From assembly GCA_003138515.1 (NCBI GenBank), contig PLGG01000088.1, positions 1-50,698 on the forward strand: a stretch of DNA of 50,698 nt, written 5' to 3'. The notes under the pieces were generated by a model. It did no database searches and had not been told where the DNA came from. It saw only the letters and a program-made list of their open reading frames with translations. Position numbers and translations under genes: made by a program. Shown here one piece after another: positions 15,341 to 24,462 of this stretch. Positions within the stretch are counted from its first letter, which is position 1, and each line of letters begins with the position of its first letter. This DNA comes from Acidobacteriaceae bacterium (GTDB taxonomy: Bacteria; Acidobacteriota; Terriglobia; Terriglobales; Acidobacteriaceae).

Positions 15341-17932
15341 TTACTTCTCCTCTCCGGCGCACACCGGCGCGGTTTTAGCGGAAGCCTGCTCCGAAGCCAG
15401 CCGCGACACCGACTCGATAATGGCGTTGCTGTCGAACTTCGCTTGGCAGTCTTCAGACCCAGCCGTTCGGGCCTCGGATGACTGGAGCTGGCCAGCTGAA
15501 TCGGCCAAACCAAGGAGCGGAATCCGTTCCCATTCCGGTCTGGCCCGCATGGCGGCCAGCAATGCGGAACTGCCTTTGGGCGGAAGGTCCATCGCCGCGA
15601 CGACGACGTCGGCAGGCTGTTGCTCCATTTCGCGAATCGCCTCGTCGAGATTCGCGGCCTCCACGACACGATAGCCGGCCATGTCAAGGCCGCCGCGAAC
15701 GAGACCTCGCGAGAACGCCGAGCCTTCCGCGACGAGGACGGCCTTACCGTTCCCGGTCCCGCCCGCGCCCTGAAACCAACTTTCATTGGCCGCGTGAATG
15801 ACTTCATTGAGATCCAGAAGATCGGTGACGCGCTTCGCGACCACCGCCGAGCCAAGCAGGCCCTTGCGAGTAGACTTCTGGCGCATCATGATGCTTTCTT
15901 CGACGACATCGAGAATCTGGTCGACCACCACTCCCACACTTCGGTCGCCGTCGTTGAAAACAATCACTTGCACCGGGTCGGCTGTCTCGTCCCGATCCGC
16001 CACTCCTGATTCCAAAACGTCGCGGAGAGGCACCAGGGGGAGAATACGGTTGCGGTACTGCACCACCTGGCATCCGCCGGCGAACTCGATGGAGCTGCGG
16101 GGAATCTCCTCGAGCCTGGCGACGAGAGACAGCGGTACGGCCAGGCGCTCGAAGGAGCCGGCGCGGAACAGGAGCAGCCGCTGTTCCTCGATGCCCCCAT
16201 GCGTCTTCTTTTCCGCCGCGGCGCGCGCCTGTTCCCGGCTTTCCGCCAGCACTCCGGAGCGCTGGCCGATGCCGAGTACGTCGAGGATAAGGGCCACGCG
16301 GCCGTCGCCCATGATGGTGGCGCCGGCATACTCTGTGAGTCCCTTAAACTGCTTGCCTAACGGCTTGACCACGATCTCCTGCGTGTCGTTGATGCCGTCG
16401 ACAACCAGCCCAAACTGCCGGTCTTCCGCCTGCAAAACGACGATGCTGATGGCCTCGGCCTGCTCGGCCAATTTCAGCCCCAGCACCTGGTTCAGATATG
16501 CGATCGGCAGCAGACTGCCGCGCCGGCGATAAACCGGCGTTCCGTGCACCTGCTCGATGTGCTTTTCAGACGAATCTCTCTCGAGGCGGATCAGCTCGAG
16601 CAGGCTGACCTGAGGAATAACGAACCGCTCGCCGCCGCTGGTGATGACCAGTCCCGGAATGATGGCGAGCGTGAGCGGGATCTTCAGCCTTACGGTTGAG
16701 CCTTCGCCGGGCCGATTGCAAATATCGACAATACCGCCGATTTTTTCGATGTTCGATTTGACGACGTCCATTCCGACGCCGCGTCCGGAGACGTTGGTCA
16801 CTGTTTGCGCCGTTGAGAAGCCTGGCTGGAAGATCAGGTTCACCGCCTCGCGGTCGCTTAGCTTCTCTGCCTGTTCGGGCCGCAGCAGGCCTTTCTCGAC
16901 CACCTTTTGCTTTACCTGCGCGACGTCAACTCCGGCTCCGTCATCGCTGATTTCGATGTTGACCTGCCCGCCTTCGTGATAGGCCCGAAGGGTGAGCCTT
17001 CCGTAAGGCGGTTTTCCGGCGTTGATCCGGACTTCGGGACGCTCGATCCCGTGGCCGCACGAATTGCGAACCAGGTGTACCAGCGGGTCTTTGATGGCCT
17101 CGATGATGGTCCGGTCGAGTTCCGTGTTGGCTCCGTCCATTTCCAGCCTGATCTGCTTGCCCAGCGCCACTGCCATGTCGCGAACAACCCGCGGCAGCTT
17201 GTTCCACACCATGCCGATGGGTTGCATGCGCGTCTTCATCACCCCTTCCTGCAGCTCGGTGGTGATCAGATTCAGGCGCTGCGATGTGGCATTGAGAGCA
17301 GCATCTTCCCGCTCCGTGTTGAATTGCAGGATCTGGTTGCGGGTGAGCACGAGTTCCCCAACCAGGTCCATCAATTTGTCCAGAAGCCCCACGCCAACCC
17401 GAATATTCGCATCGGCCACGGCGGAGGATTTCAGTCCGGTCTCTTCGCCTTTCGCTCCTTCGCCGATTTCGGGTGAGGCGGTTTCGACCTCATGGTCCGC
17501 ACGGGATGCAGGCGTTAAACCGGCCCCCGGCTCGCTTTCGCCGTCCGGCGGCATCTGGGCCGCGATCCGGAGGCGTTCGGCAATTCCTTCAAACCGTTCC
17601 TGACCTTCTTCTCCGCTTGCCTCAATGGAGGCCAGCACCTTGCGCGTGGCGTCGACCGTGTCCAGGATGAGCGATATCAGCGAGGGTGTCAGTTTTCGTC
17701 TCCCGTCCCGCAACTGGCTCAGAAGGCTTTCGGCTTGATGGGTAATCCGCTCCAGAGTCGAAAACGCGAGAAAGCCGCACGTACCCTTGATGGTGTGAAT
17801 AGTGCGGAAGATGCTGGCCAGTAACTGCGCGTCCTTCGGGCGCTTCTCCAGTTCAACCAGTTCCTGATCGAGGCGCGAGAGGTTTTCATGACTCTCGACG
17901 AGGAATTCACGAATCACATCCTGATCTTGCAT
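15341..17932 (-). CDS. cheA: CheA sensor histidine kinase with two CheW domains and degenerate receiver
   Basis: CheA is the central chemotaxis kinase. The 863-residue product has an HPt domain with phospho-His near residue 46 (IFRTIHTIKGTCGF), a low-complexity linker with no clear CheY-binding P2, a dimerisation helix pair (LLDKLMDLVGELVLTRNQIL) and a GHKL ATPase (HLVRNSCGHGIERPE, ISDDGAGVD, GRGVGMDVV). Two consecutive CheW-like domains follow (SGGERFVIPQVS and LLLFRAGSFERLAVPLS), then a receiver-like domain from about 727. In that domain the phospho-acceptor Asp is replaced by Ala (VVVAAMDLP) and the acidic pair is reduced to AEG. The start at 17932 (MQDQDVIREFL) is preferred to one 8 codons upstream. 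First gene of the operon. Confidence 0.93.
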   Translation of the reverse strand: MQDQDVIREFLVESHENLSRLDQELVELEKRPKDAQLLASIFRTIHTIKGTCGFLAFSTLERITHQAESLLSQLRDGRRKLTPSLISLILDTVDATRKVLASIEASGEEGQERFEGIAERLRIAAQMPPDGESEPGAGLTPASRADHEVETASPEIGEGAKGEETGLKSSAVADANIRVGVGLLDKLMDLVGELVLTRNQILQFNTEREDAALNATSQRLNLITTELQEGVMKTRMQPIGMVWNKLPRVVRDMAVALGKQIRLEMDGANTELDRTIIEAIKDPLVHLVRNSCGHGIERPEVRINAGKPPYGRLTLRAYHEGGQVNIEISDDGAGVDVAQVKQKVVEKGLLRPEQAEKLSDREAVNLIFQPGFSTAQTVTNVSGRGVGMDVVKSNIEKIGGIVDICNRPGEGSTVRLKIPLTLAIIPGLVITSGGERFVIPQVSLLELIRLERDSSEKHIEQVHGTPVYRRRGSLLPIAYLNQVLGLKLAEQAEAISIVVLQAEDRQFGLVVDGINDTQEIVVKPLGKQFKGLTEYAGATIMGDGRVALILDVLGIGQRSGVLAESREQARAAAEKKTHGGIEEQRLLLFRAGSFERLAVPLSLVARLEEIPRSSIEFAGGCQVVQYRNRILPLVPLRDVLESGVADRDETADPVQVIVFNDGDRSVGVVVDQILDVVEESIMMRQKSTRKGLLGSAVVAKRVTDLLDLNEVIHAANESWFQGAGGTGNGKAVLVAEGSAFSRGLVRGGLDMAGYRVVEAANLDEAIREMEQQPADVVVAAMDLPPKGSSALLAAMRARPEWERIPLLGLADSAGQLQSSEARTAGSEDCQAKFDSNAIIESVSRLASEQASAKTAPVCAGEEK

Positions 17933-18331
17933 TCGAGTGCTCTCCACGATGCCCAAAGCGCTTGCTGGCTGCTTCTTCGTCGTCCGCCGGCGATGCCGAT
18001 CGGCGCAGCATGGTACTGGCTCGTTCGCACGTTTGTATCGCTGAAACGAGCGCCTATGCGGATCCAGGTTTCTTGGTTCTCATCGGATTATGGACGCGAT
18101 TCAATGATCCGTTCGGCGCGGATTGAGGTAAGGAGTGGGAGAGTTTCTTATATCGGGAATTTCCTATACTGGGATCAGCCGGGGATGCAGAGATCGATCG
18201 GAAGCGAAGCGGATGTTCGAGGGGCACCGCGGACCAACAGTCCAGTCATCGCAGCCGGCAAGAAGCCGCTAAGGTTGCGCGCTTCGGTCCGCATTTCTCG
18301 CCGACTTGCCGCGCATCGAATTCGCCGCGCA
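17933..18331. other. Gene-free spacer upstream of the che operon
   Basis: About 400 bases with no supported gene. It must hold the che operon promoter on the minus strand, but I see no clear sigma-70 or sigma-28 pair. A plus-strand TATACT near 18162 has no gene downstream. Confidence 0.5.
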
Positions 18332-19711
18332 TCAAGCGATTTCGTAAGGATGCCGCTGATGCCGGGACAGCAGGCTGGCGGCAATGTCATCGCCCTGGAT
18401 CGTCTCGGACTTCGGATCCCAGTACACATGGTGCTCGGTCTTCATGGCAATCCAATGCAGCAGGCAAGTGGAACAGGCGCGATGGCCGATCTCTGCCGGA
18501 GCTACAGGCGCTTTTCTCGAGTGAATGCAGTCGAGCCAGTTTCCGTGCTGATCGTCGGATGTGTAGACGTGATACTCCGCAGGCCCAATCGCTGATTCAA
18601 GAATTGCGGGGTCGCTTGCGCGGAGCGGAACGATCGTGGGCGCCGGTGAGCCGAAGGAAGAGGTCGGCGTGGTCCCGGTGTCGCGGCAGACGAAGATCCA
18701 GCCCTTGTCTCCGATCCACTTGATGCCGTTTTCAAAATCGCCGGAGATCGTCATCACCACGCCATTGGCGTAGCGGCCATACGTTTTGAACGGGCCGTGG
18801 ACGTTCCAGAGTCCCTCGGTGGGAAACTGCGCCTGGCCCCAGATTTCGACGGGACCGGTAATCTCCGTGTCCATGCCCCAGTGCGCCGTGTCGACGTGAT
18901 GCGCGCCCCAGCCCGTGATCATGCCCGCACCGAACTGCTCCATGCGCAGCCAGCCGGGGCGATCGAAGCCTTTTTGCGGCATGACGCGATCGACGGTATA
19001 TGGCACTTCAGGTGTTGAGCCGAGCCACGCATCGTAGTTGAATCCAGCAGGAACCGGCATGGGCTGCGGATTGCCGCCGGAAGGATCGCCGGGAAGGCCG
19101 ATCTCGACCCGCTGCACAGTGCCAATGCGGCCATTGCGCACCAACTCCACGGCGCGCGCGAATTGCTTCCACGAGCGCTGCTGCGACCCTACCTGCAAAA
19201 CGCGGTCACTGGCCGTGACGTGATCGACCATGATGCGCCCTTCCCTGATGGTCAGCGATGCCGGCTTCTGGAGATAGACATCCTTGCCGGCGGCGACTGC
19301 TGCCACGGCCAGGCGCGCGTGCTGGTGATCCGGCGTGGAGATCAGGACCGCATCGATCTCCTTGTTGGCCAGCAGCTCGCGGGAATCGGAATATCCCCTC
19401 GTTCCGCTGTACGCCGAGCCCAGCTTCTTCGAGTACGCGTCGTTCACAAACTGCTTGCCCAGCTCGACGCGTTCCACGCTTAAATCGCAGACCGCCACGA
19501 TGCGATTGTCGCGCCCGGCTACGCCCGTGAACTGCAGCACGCCCGGCATGTCGTGGCCACGCGAAATGCGGCCCACGCCGATGGCGCCGATACTGATCCG
19601 GTTGGAGGGCGCAGTGGCGCCGAAAACCGAGCTGGGAACGATGGCAGGGAATCCGGCGGCAACGGCCCCGGCGAAAGAACTTTGCATAAACTTGCGTCTC
19701 GTGGAAACCAT
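18332..19711 (-). CDS. Tat-exported Gfo/Idh/MocA-family oxidoreductase
   Basis: The 459-residue product begins with a twin-arginine signal (VSTRRKFMQSSFAGAVAAG). The nucleotide-binding domain follows, with ISIGAIGVGRISRGHDMPG in the glycine-rich loop position, then VAVCDLSVERV, VLISTPDHQHARLAVAAVAAGKDVYLQKPASLT (EKP-type motif as QKP) and the C-terminal substrate domain with HHVDTAHWGM. Members oxidise or epimerise sugars with tightly bound NAD(P). Exported versions in this phylum often accompany polysaccharide use, and some act as glycosidases. The start at 19711 has AGGAG upstream. It is divergent from RNase J with a 146-base spacer. Substrate is unknown. Confidence 0.9.
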   Translation of the reverse strand: MVSTRRKFMQSSFAGAVAAGFPAIVPSSVFGATAPSNRISIGAIGVGRISRGHDMPGVLQFTGVAGRDNRIVAVCDLSVERVELGKQFVNDAYSKKLGSAYSGTRGYSDSRELLANKEIDAVLISTPDHQHARLAVAAVAAGKDVYLQKPASLTIREGRIMVDHVTASDRVLQVGSQQRSWKQFARAVELVRNGRIGTVQRVEIGLPGDPSGGNPQPMPVPAGFNYDAWLGSTPEVPYTVDRVMPQKGFDRPGWLRMEQFGAGMITGWGAHHVDTAHWGMDTEITGPVEIWGQAQFPTEGLWNVHGPFKTYGRYANGVVMTISGDFENGIKWIGDKGWIFVCRDTGTTPTSSFGSPAPTIVPLRASDPAILESAIGPAEYHVYTSDDQHGNWLDCIHSRKAPVAPAEIGHRACSTCLLHWIAMKTEHHVYWDPKSETIQGDDIAASLLSRHQRHPYEIA

Positions 19712-19857
19712 GAATCTCGCTCCTGAGCCGTGAAAGCGTAACGGACTCAATCTACATCAGCCGGGTAAGGCCCGTCATCAGCAGGGCAACGGTCGTCAGC
19801 ACGGCAATCGCCATCCCATTCGCGCATCGCCCTCAGTGGTAGCATCAAAGATGACCG

Positions 19858-21513
19858 ATGCAAACAAAAAAGCTGCAAATCATTCCCCTGGGCGGCCTTG
19901 GCGAGTTCGGCATGAACTGCATGGCCGTGCGCTGGGAAGACGACATCATCGTCATTGACGCGGGCCTCATGTTTCCCGAAACCGAGCTGCTCGGCGTAGA
20001 CATCGTAGTCCCCGACATCTCCTACCTGATTGAGAACAAGAAGCACGTCCGCGCCATCGTCCTCACCCACGGGCACGAGGATCACATCGGCGGGCTGCCT
20101 TGGATCCTCAATGAGCTGAAAGTGCCGGTGTACGCCACCGAATTCACGCTGGCCTATGTTGAAGACAAGCTGGAAGAGCACCAGTTGCTCGACGATATCG
20201 AACTGATCGAGATTGAGCCCAAGCGGAAGTTCTCCATCGGCCCATTCACCATTGAGCCCATCCGGGTCACGCACTCGCTGGTCGATTGCGTCGCGCTGGC
20301 GATCGAGACGCCGGTGGGCGTCATCATTCACACCGGCGACTTCAAGATCGATCTGGCCCCTCTGGACGATAAGGCCTTCGACCTGCACACCTTTGCCGAA
20401 TACGGCAAGCGCGGCGTGCTCGCGCTGCTGCAGGATTCAACCAACGTAGAACGGCCGGGCTACACGCCGAGCGAGCGCGCGGTCATTCCCCGGCTCGACG
20501 AGATCCTTACGCAGACCAAGAAGAAGCTGTTCTTCAGTTGCTTCTCGTCGTCCATTTACCGCATCCGCATCGCCATGGAGCTGGCGCGCAAGCACGGGCG
20601 CAAGGTGGCCGTGGTGGGCCGCTCGATGGTCGAGAGCACTGAGATCGCGCAGGATCTCGGCTATATCGAAATCCCGCCGGGACTGATGATCAATCCTGGG
20701 CAGATCCGCGACTTTCCGCCGGAACAGATGATGATTCTGATCAGCGGAACGCAGGGCGAACCGATGAGCGCGCTTAGCCGCGCGGCGGTGGACAATCACA
20801 AGCACGCGCGCATCGAGCCGGGCGACACGGTGGTGCTGAGCTCGAGAATCATTCCCGGAAACGAGAGCGGGATCTTCAGAGTGATCGACCACCTGAGCCG
20901 CCGCGAAGCCAACGTGATCTACGATGACGGACAGCATGGGTTGATCCACGTCAGCGGCCACGGAAGCCAGGAAGAAATGCGGCTGATGATCAACCTGGTG
21001 CGGCCCAAGTTCTTCATTCCGATTCACGGCGACTACCGTTTTCTGCGGCAACACGCGCTGCTCGCCATGGAGACGGGCGCGGTAGAACATGCCATTGTGC
21101 TTGAAGATGGCGATGTGCTCGAGCTGGACAAGGACGATGCGCGCAAGAAGGACAAAGTCACAGCGGGGCGCATCCTCATCGACTCCGGATCGTCGATCGA
21201 CGTGGTAGAGGATCTGGTGATCCGCGACCGGCGCATTTTGTCTGAAGACGGCGTGGTGCTGGCGGTGATGGCGATCAACAAAAAGACGGGCAAAGTGGAG
21301 CGCGAGCCTGAAGTGCTGATGCGCGGGTTCGGCGGCGCCGACATTACGGACCAGGCGCGCCTGGCCGTGCTCAAGACGCTGGATGGTTTAAGCGCGGAGC
21401 AAAAGTCCGATTACGGCATGGTCACCGAGCGGGTGCGCGTGGAGCTGAAGCGGCTCATCCAGAAGAGCACCGGACGCCGGCCGATGATCATGCCGGTGAT
21501 TCTGGAAATCTAG
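19858..21513 (+). CDS. rnj: Ribonuclease J
   Basis: RNase J is a metallo-beta-lactamase/beta-CASP nuclease with endonuclease and 5'-3' exonuclease activity in RNA decay. The 551-residue product starts LQIIPLGGLGEFGMNCM. It has the zinc motif LTHGHEDHIGGLPW near residue 65, HTGDFKID near 160, LLQDSTNVERPGYTPSE, the beta-CASP segment SCFSSSIYRI, ISGTQGEPMSAL, and the HVSGHGSQEEMRLMINLVRPKFFIPIHGDYR motif near 365. A C-terminal domain follows. Length and motifs are standard. A single gene, preceded by a divergent oxidoreductase. Confidence 0.97.
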   Translation: MQTKKLQIIPLGGLGEFGMNCMAVRWEDDIIVIDAGLMFPETELLGVDIVVPDISYLIENKKHVRAIVLTHGHEDHIGGLPWILNELKVPVYATEFTLAYVEDKLEEHQLLDDIELIEIEPKRKFSIGPFTIEPIRVTHSLVDCVALAIETPVGVIIHTGDFKIDLAPLDDKAFDLHTFAEYGKRGVLALLQDSTNVERPGYTPSERAVIPRLDEILTQTKKKLFFSCFSSSIYRIRIAMELARKHGRKVAVVGRSMVESTEIAQDLGYIEIPPGLMINPGQIRDFPPEQMMILISGTQGEPMSALSRAAVDNHKHARIEPGDTVVLSSRIIPGNESGIFRVIDHLSRREANVIYDDGQHGLIHVSGHGSQEEMRLMINLVRPKFFIPIHGDYRFLRQHALLAMETGAVEHAIVLEDGDVLELDKDDARKKDKVTAGRILIDSGSSIDVVEDLVIRDRRILSEDGVVLAVMAINKKTGKVEREPEVLMRGFGGADITDQARLAVLKTLDGLSAEQKSDYGMVTERVRVELKRLIQKSTGRRPMIMPVILEI

Positions 21514-21558
21514 TGGTCAGTGGTCAGAGATCAGGGAACAAGGAACAGGGAACAGGCC

Positions 21559-22197
21559 TCATTCGAGATCGTCAGTGTCCAGTTCGAATGTGTGCTGGAG
21601 GGTCTTGAGAACCTGGAGGGTGCCGAGTTCCTCTTTGATGTCGAACCCGTCGTCGTCATCATCGTCATCATCGTCTATTTCGTTGCCATCGTCGTCTTCT
21701 TTGTAGCCCAACCAGCGCCTGTATCCGGCCGGGTCGGTGATTACTCCGTTGGCGTCTATGAAATCGGACCTTTTGGGGGCAGGTTTGTCTTTGCCGGCAT
21801 CATCGTCCTTGCTGTCTCCCAGCAACTCATCGAAATCAAAGTAGCGGTCGCAGGTTTTGGCGTCTTTACATCCCTTGCACTCCACCCAGGGATTGCAGAC
21901 GTTGACCTCGGGAGCGAGCTCGTCGCCGTTTTTGCTTCGAGTGACTGACGGGACTGTCTTCGGGGGCGGCATCGGCTTGCGGGGAAGGTTGTTGGAAGCG
22001 ATCTGAAGGCCCCAAAGGAGCTGGGCGGTTTTCTTTGAATCGATGCGGGAGTTCAGAATCGCCTGGAAGATCGTCCCGAGCGATTCCTGAATGGCACGGG
22101 AGTCCTCAGGGACGGGAAGCGTGACGTCGACAAATTTGCCGAGTTTGGTGGTGGAATGGAGCCGGGCGTGGAAGTAGCAAAAGGCGTGGCTTCGCAT
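21559..22197 (-). CDS. Acidic protein with N-terminal Cys/His motif, 5' end broken by TGA
   Basis: From the first usable ATG the product is 212 residues. It has FCYFHARLH at the start, a helical region (SRAIQESLGTIFQAILNSRIDSKKTAQLLWGLQIA), a second cysteine cluster CNPWVECKGCKDAKTCDRYFDFDE and a long Asp-rich tract near the C-terminus. The same frame is open upstream to an ATG at 22254 except for one TGA (22210-22212): it reads MYLACRHIKPGGEQ, stop, KSPAMRSHAFCYFH. The stop falls where a C-x10-C-x10-C-x2-H zinc motif would need its second Cys. I believe related short genes are common in this phylum, but that is from memory. Probably a recently damaged gene or an N-terminally shortened one. 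Confidence 0.6.
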   Translation of the reverse strand: MRSHAFCYFHARLHSTTKLGKFVDVTLPVPEDSRAIQESLGTIFQAILNSRIDSKKTAQLLWGLQIASNNLPRKPMPPPKTVPSVTRSKNGDELAPEVNVCNPWVECKGCKDAKTCDRYFDFDELLGDSKDDDAGKDKPAPKRSDFIDANGVITDPAGYRRWLGYKEDDDGNEIDDDDDDDDDGFDIKEELGTLQVLKTLQHTFELDTDDLE

Positions 22198-22272
22198 GGC
22201 TGGTGATTTTCACTGCTCTCCGCCTGGTTTGATGTGTCGACATGCCAGATACATACCCTACCCCCCCCCACT

Positions 22273-22280
22273 CTTTTTTT
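22273..22280. repeat. Target-site duplication, left copy
   Basis: CTTTTTTT directly abuts the left terminal repeat and is identical to the 8 bases after the right terminal repeat. A T-tract makes chance identity easier, but position and length fit. Confidence 0.75.
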
Positions 22281-22289
22281 GGTGGTGTC

Positions 22290-23252
22290 CTAATTTGCCT
22301 TCTCATCGCAATGTTTATATGGGCCGGAATAGCCGACTTCGGAGTCGCTCCGTATGGCCAATACCGCATCTACAGGGACAAAACGGCAGAACTGGACAGG
22401 GGGTTGAGACTGTCCAGCCAAGTTTGTATAGCGAATCTCACCCCATATATACAGCGTTTGGCGCTTGCCGCGAGAAGCGGCTATGGGCTTGTGCCAGTTA
22501 ACACCAGTGGTATGATCGGGATCGATCGCACGATTAGATTGGGTGAGCGGTCCCGCGGGATAAGCATCGTTAACTTCGTTACGCTTAAAAATGAGTTCCT
22601 TTCCTTTTGGGGGAGCGCCAACCTTCATGTTTACGGCAATAGTTATGCCGTCAGCCGGTTTTGCCCCAGTGTTTGCGACGAGCAGGCTTACCAAGATCGT
22701 TTTCGTCGAATCCTTCGTCGAATCCTGATGATAAGTTTTAAGCCAACCTCCTTCGACCAAGATCATCCTTGGTTCATTTATAGCTCGAACCTCAGCAGCC
22801 ATCGTTGCCATAGCGGTAGCTTGAACCAAAGCGGCTTTGGCTTGAATGATCGCCTGCTCAGCTATCGTTTTCGTCCTGTCGGCTTGATTTTTAGCCTGCA
22901 CCGCGAGATCGTGAGTATCTGCAGCTTCCTTTGTCAATTCCTCAACTTGCGCCTTGGCAGCCGCAGCTTGATCTCTCGCAGCAACAGCCAAATTGTGAGT
23001 GTCGGCGCCCCCCTCGTGAATTTCCAACCATTGCAAACAATTAAAAGCAGCGGCAAGGATGGCCGCAAAAACAGCCACACGAGTCCAACGGACTGTGGAC
23101 CGTTCAAAGGCAGTCATCCTCTCCTCAACTTCTTTGAACTGTTGTGCGGTGGCTGGTGCTGCTGGCGGGGGATCTACCTTATGGGGTTCTTGGGCAGGCG
23201 CGGCCTGTGGGGGTTCTGGCTGACCAGTATTGGTTTCGTCCTCTCTGTCCAT
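22290..23252 (-). CDS. IS passenger: membrane-anchored coiled-coil protein
   Basis: I do not recognise a named family. The 320-residue product has a Pro/Ala/Glu-rich cytoplasmic N-terminus (1-45), one hydrophobic segment near 57-75 (WTRVAVFAAILAAAFNCLQWL), and then about 90 residues of alternating Ala/Gln/Lys/Asp heptads with a duplicated ADTHNLAVAARDQ / ADTHDLAVQAKNQ word. It ends in a globular beta-rich domain (ILVSLLVANTGAKPADGITIAVNM) resembling extracytoplasmic sensor or scaffold domains. Its last codons and stop are encoded within the left terminal inverted repeat, which proves it belongs to the element. It is divergent from the transposase. It is unusually large for IS cargo. Confidence 0.8.
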   Translation of the reverse strand: MDREDETNTGQPEPPQAAPAQEPHKVDPPPAAPATAQQFKEVEERMTAFERSTVRWTRVAVFAAILAAAFNCLQWLEIHEGGADTHNLAVAARDQAAAAKAQVEELTKEAADTHDLAVQAKNQADRTKTIAEQAIIQAKAALVQATAMATMAAEVRAINEPRMILVEGGWLKTYHQDSTKDSTKTILVSLLVANTGAKPADGITIAVNMKVGAPPKGKELIFKRNEVNDAYPAGPLTQSNRAIDPDHTTGVNWHKPIAASRGKRQTLYIWGEIRYTNLAGQSQPPVQFCRFVPVDAVLAIRSDSEVGYSGPYKHCDEKAN

Positions 23253-23302
23253 GGTTGTTTTTCCTTATTGCTAACTGCGATAAAATTGTACAACAAAAAC
23301 CA

Positions 23303-23331
23303 TTGACAAGCTACTATTTTCGTTATACAGT
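23303..23331 (+). promoter_or_regulatory. Transposase promoter
   Basis: A perfect -35 TTGACA (23303-23308) has TACAGT 17 bases away (23326-23331), or TATACA at 15 bases. The surrounding sequence is AT-rich, unlike the host. The transposase ATG follows at 23351. Confidence 0.6.
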
Positions 23332-23350
23332 AATTGTTAGAGGGTTGGAG

Positions 23351-24172
23351 ATGGCAAACGCACTCAATACCGACAAGAAAATCGCGGTGATTGGCGCACT
23401 GGCCGAAGGGTCCAGCATTCGTTCTATCGAGCGGATTACCGGTATTCACCGGGATACGATCATGCGCCTTGGCGTCAAGGTTGGGCAGGGATGCACGGAC
23501 CTGATGGACGCGAAGATGCGGAACCTGCCCTGCCAGCGGCTTGAGATGGATGAGATTTGGGGATTTGTCGGGAAGAAAGCCCGCACCGTCAAGAAGGACG
23601 ACGCAGAGGGCATCGGGGATGTTTGGACATGGTGCGCCATCGATGCCGAAACCAAGCTAGTTCCCGCTTTCATGGTCTCAGACCGCAGCCAAGCCGCCGC
23701 AAATGCCTTTGTCGCGGACGTTGCCAGCCGCATGGCCTATCGCGTCCAGATCAGCACGGACGGCTTCTACGCCTATACCGAGGCCGTCAAGAAGTCGTTC
23801 GGGCGGAATGTGGATTACGGCAAGATCATCAAGGTTTATGGAACCCATGCGTTCGGAGAGCGCCGTTACAGTACATCCGGGGTGCTTTCCTCTGAGAAGT
23901 TCATCGCAACCGGGAATCCTAACTTTGACCTGATTTCTACCAGCTACGCGGAGCGGTTGAACGCAACTACCCGCCTCCACATGCGCCGTCTGACTCGGCT
24001 CACGCTGGCTTTCTCAAAGAAGCGCGAAAACTTTGATGCCGCCGTTGGATTGCACTTCGCCTATTACAACTTCGTGAAGAATCACAGCACTCTGCGCTCG
24101 ACTCCAGCGATGGCAGCAGGGGTCACAAATTCAAAGTGGAGCATTGGAGAATTGCTTGAGGCAGCAGCATGA
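23351..24172 (+). CDS. IS1-like DDE transposase
   Basis: The 273-residue transposase has an N-terminal helix-turn-helix (VIGALAEGSSIRSIERITGIHRDTIMRLG), with catalytic residues visible as MDEIWGFVGKK (first Asp, near 68), QISTDGFYAY (second Asp) and SYAERLNATTRLHMRRLTR (Glu). The C-terminus has the common HFAYYNFVKNHSTLR-TPAMAAG motif. The start at ATG 23351 follows GAGGGTTGGAG. An upstream in-frame extension has no family match. Its stop overlaps the next start by four bases (ATGA). It mobilises the whole 2.4-kb element. Confidence 0.88.
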   Translation: MANALNTDKKIAVIGALAEGSSIRSIERITGIHRDTIMRLGVKVGQGCTDLMDAKMRNLPCQRLEMDEIWGFVGKKARTVKKDDAEGIGDVWTWCAIDAETKLVPAFMVSDRSQAAANAFVADVASRMAYRVQISTDGFYAYTEAVKKSFGRNVDYGKIIKVYGTHAFGERRYSTSGVLSSEKFIATGNPNFDLISTSYAERLNATTRLHMRRLTRLTLAFSKKRENFDAAVGLHFAYYNFVKNHSTLRSTPAMAAGVTNSKWSIGELLEAAA

Positions 24173-24462
24173 CCGTCATTGAAGAATTGCAGGGCGTGAT
24201 TCAGAAGCTCCACGGCGTAAAGGCTACGCACCGGGAGAGCGTCCCCGTGAAGGAAACATGGAAGGGGCAGACCATTTGGGATGGGGTGGTCGAGGTATTC
24301 GACCTGCACGGGCATCCGCAGACAAATACAGCGTATGCATGGCTGCACGATACCGGAGACCCGTCAAACCCACTTCCCGTCACCGTGCTGCACATTGATC
24401 CGGCGCTATCGCCAGCCAAGGCAGTGAGAGCCTTCATCGTTCAGGAGTACGACAATGCCTAA
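24169..24462 (+). CDS. IS passenger: 97-residue protein, unknown
   Basis: The product is a small soluble protein starting MTVIEELQGVIQKLHGVKATH. A beta-rich centre (TIWDGVVEVFDLHGHPQTNTAYAW) and a C-terminal helix (SPAKAVRAFIVQEY) follow. No known domain is recognised. It overlaps the transposase stop by four bases and the next gene by eight, so all three are translated as a unit. A role in regulating transposition or in maintaining the element is inferred only from position. Confidence 0.72.
   Translation: MTVIEELQGVIQKLHGVKATHRESVPVKETWKGQTIWDGVVEVFDLHGHPQTNTAYAWLHDTGDPSNPLPVTVLHIDPALSPAKAVRAFIVQEYDNA

Noticed and set aside
18162..18180. Plus-strand TATACT promoter
   Set aside because: No plus-strand gene lies downstream and no good -35 is at the right distance.
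22210..22212. UGA as selenocysteine in the Cys/His protein
   Set aside because: No convincing SECIS-like stem-loop follows and no selenium genes are in view. Kept only as a test to run.
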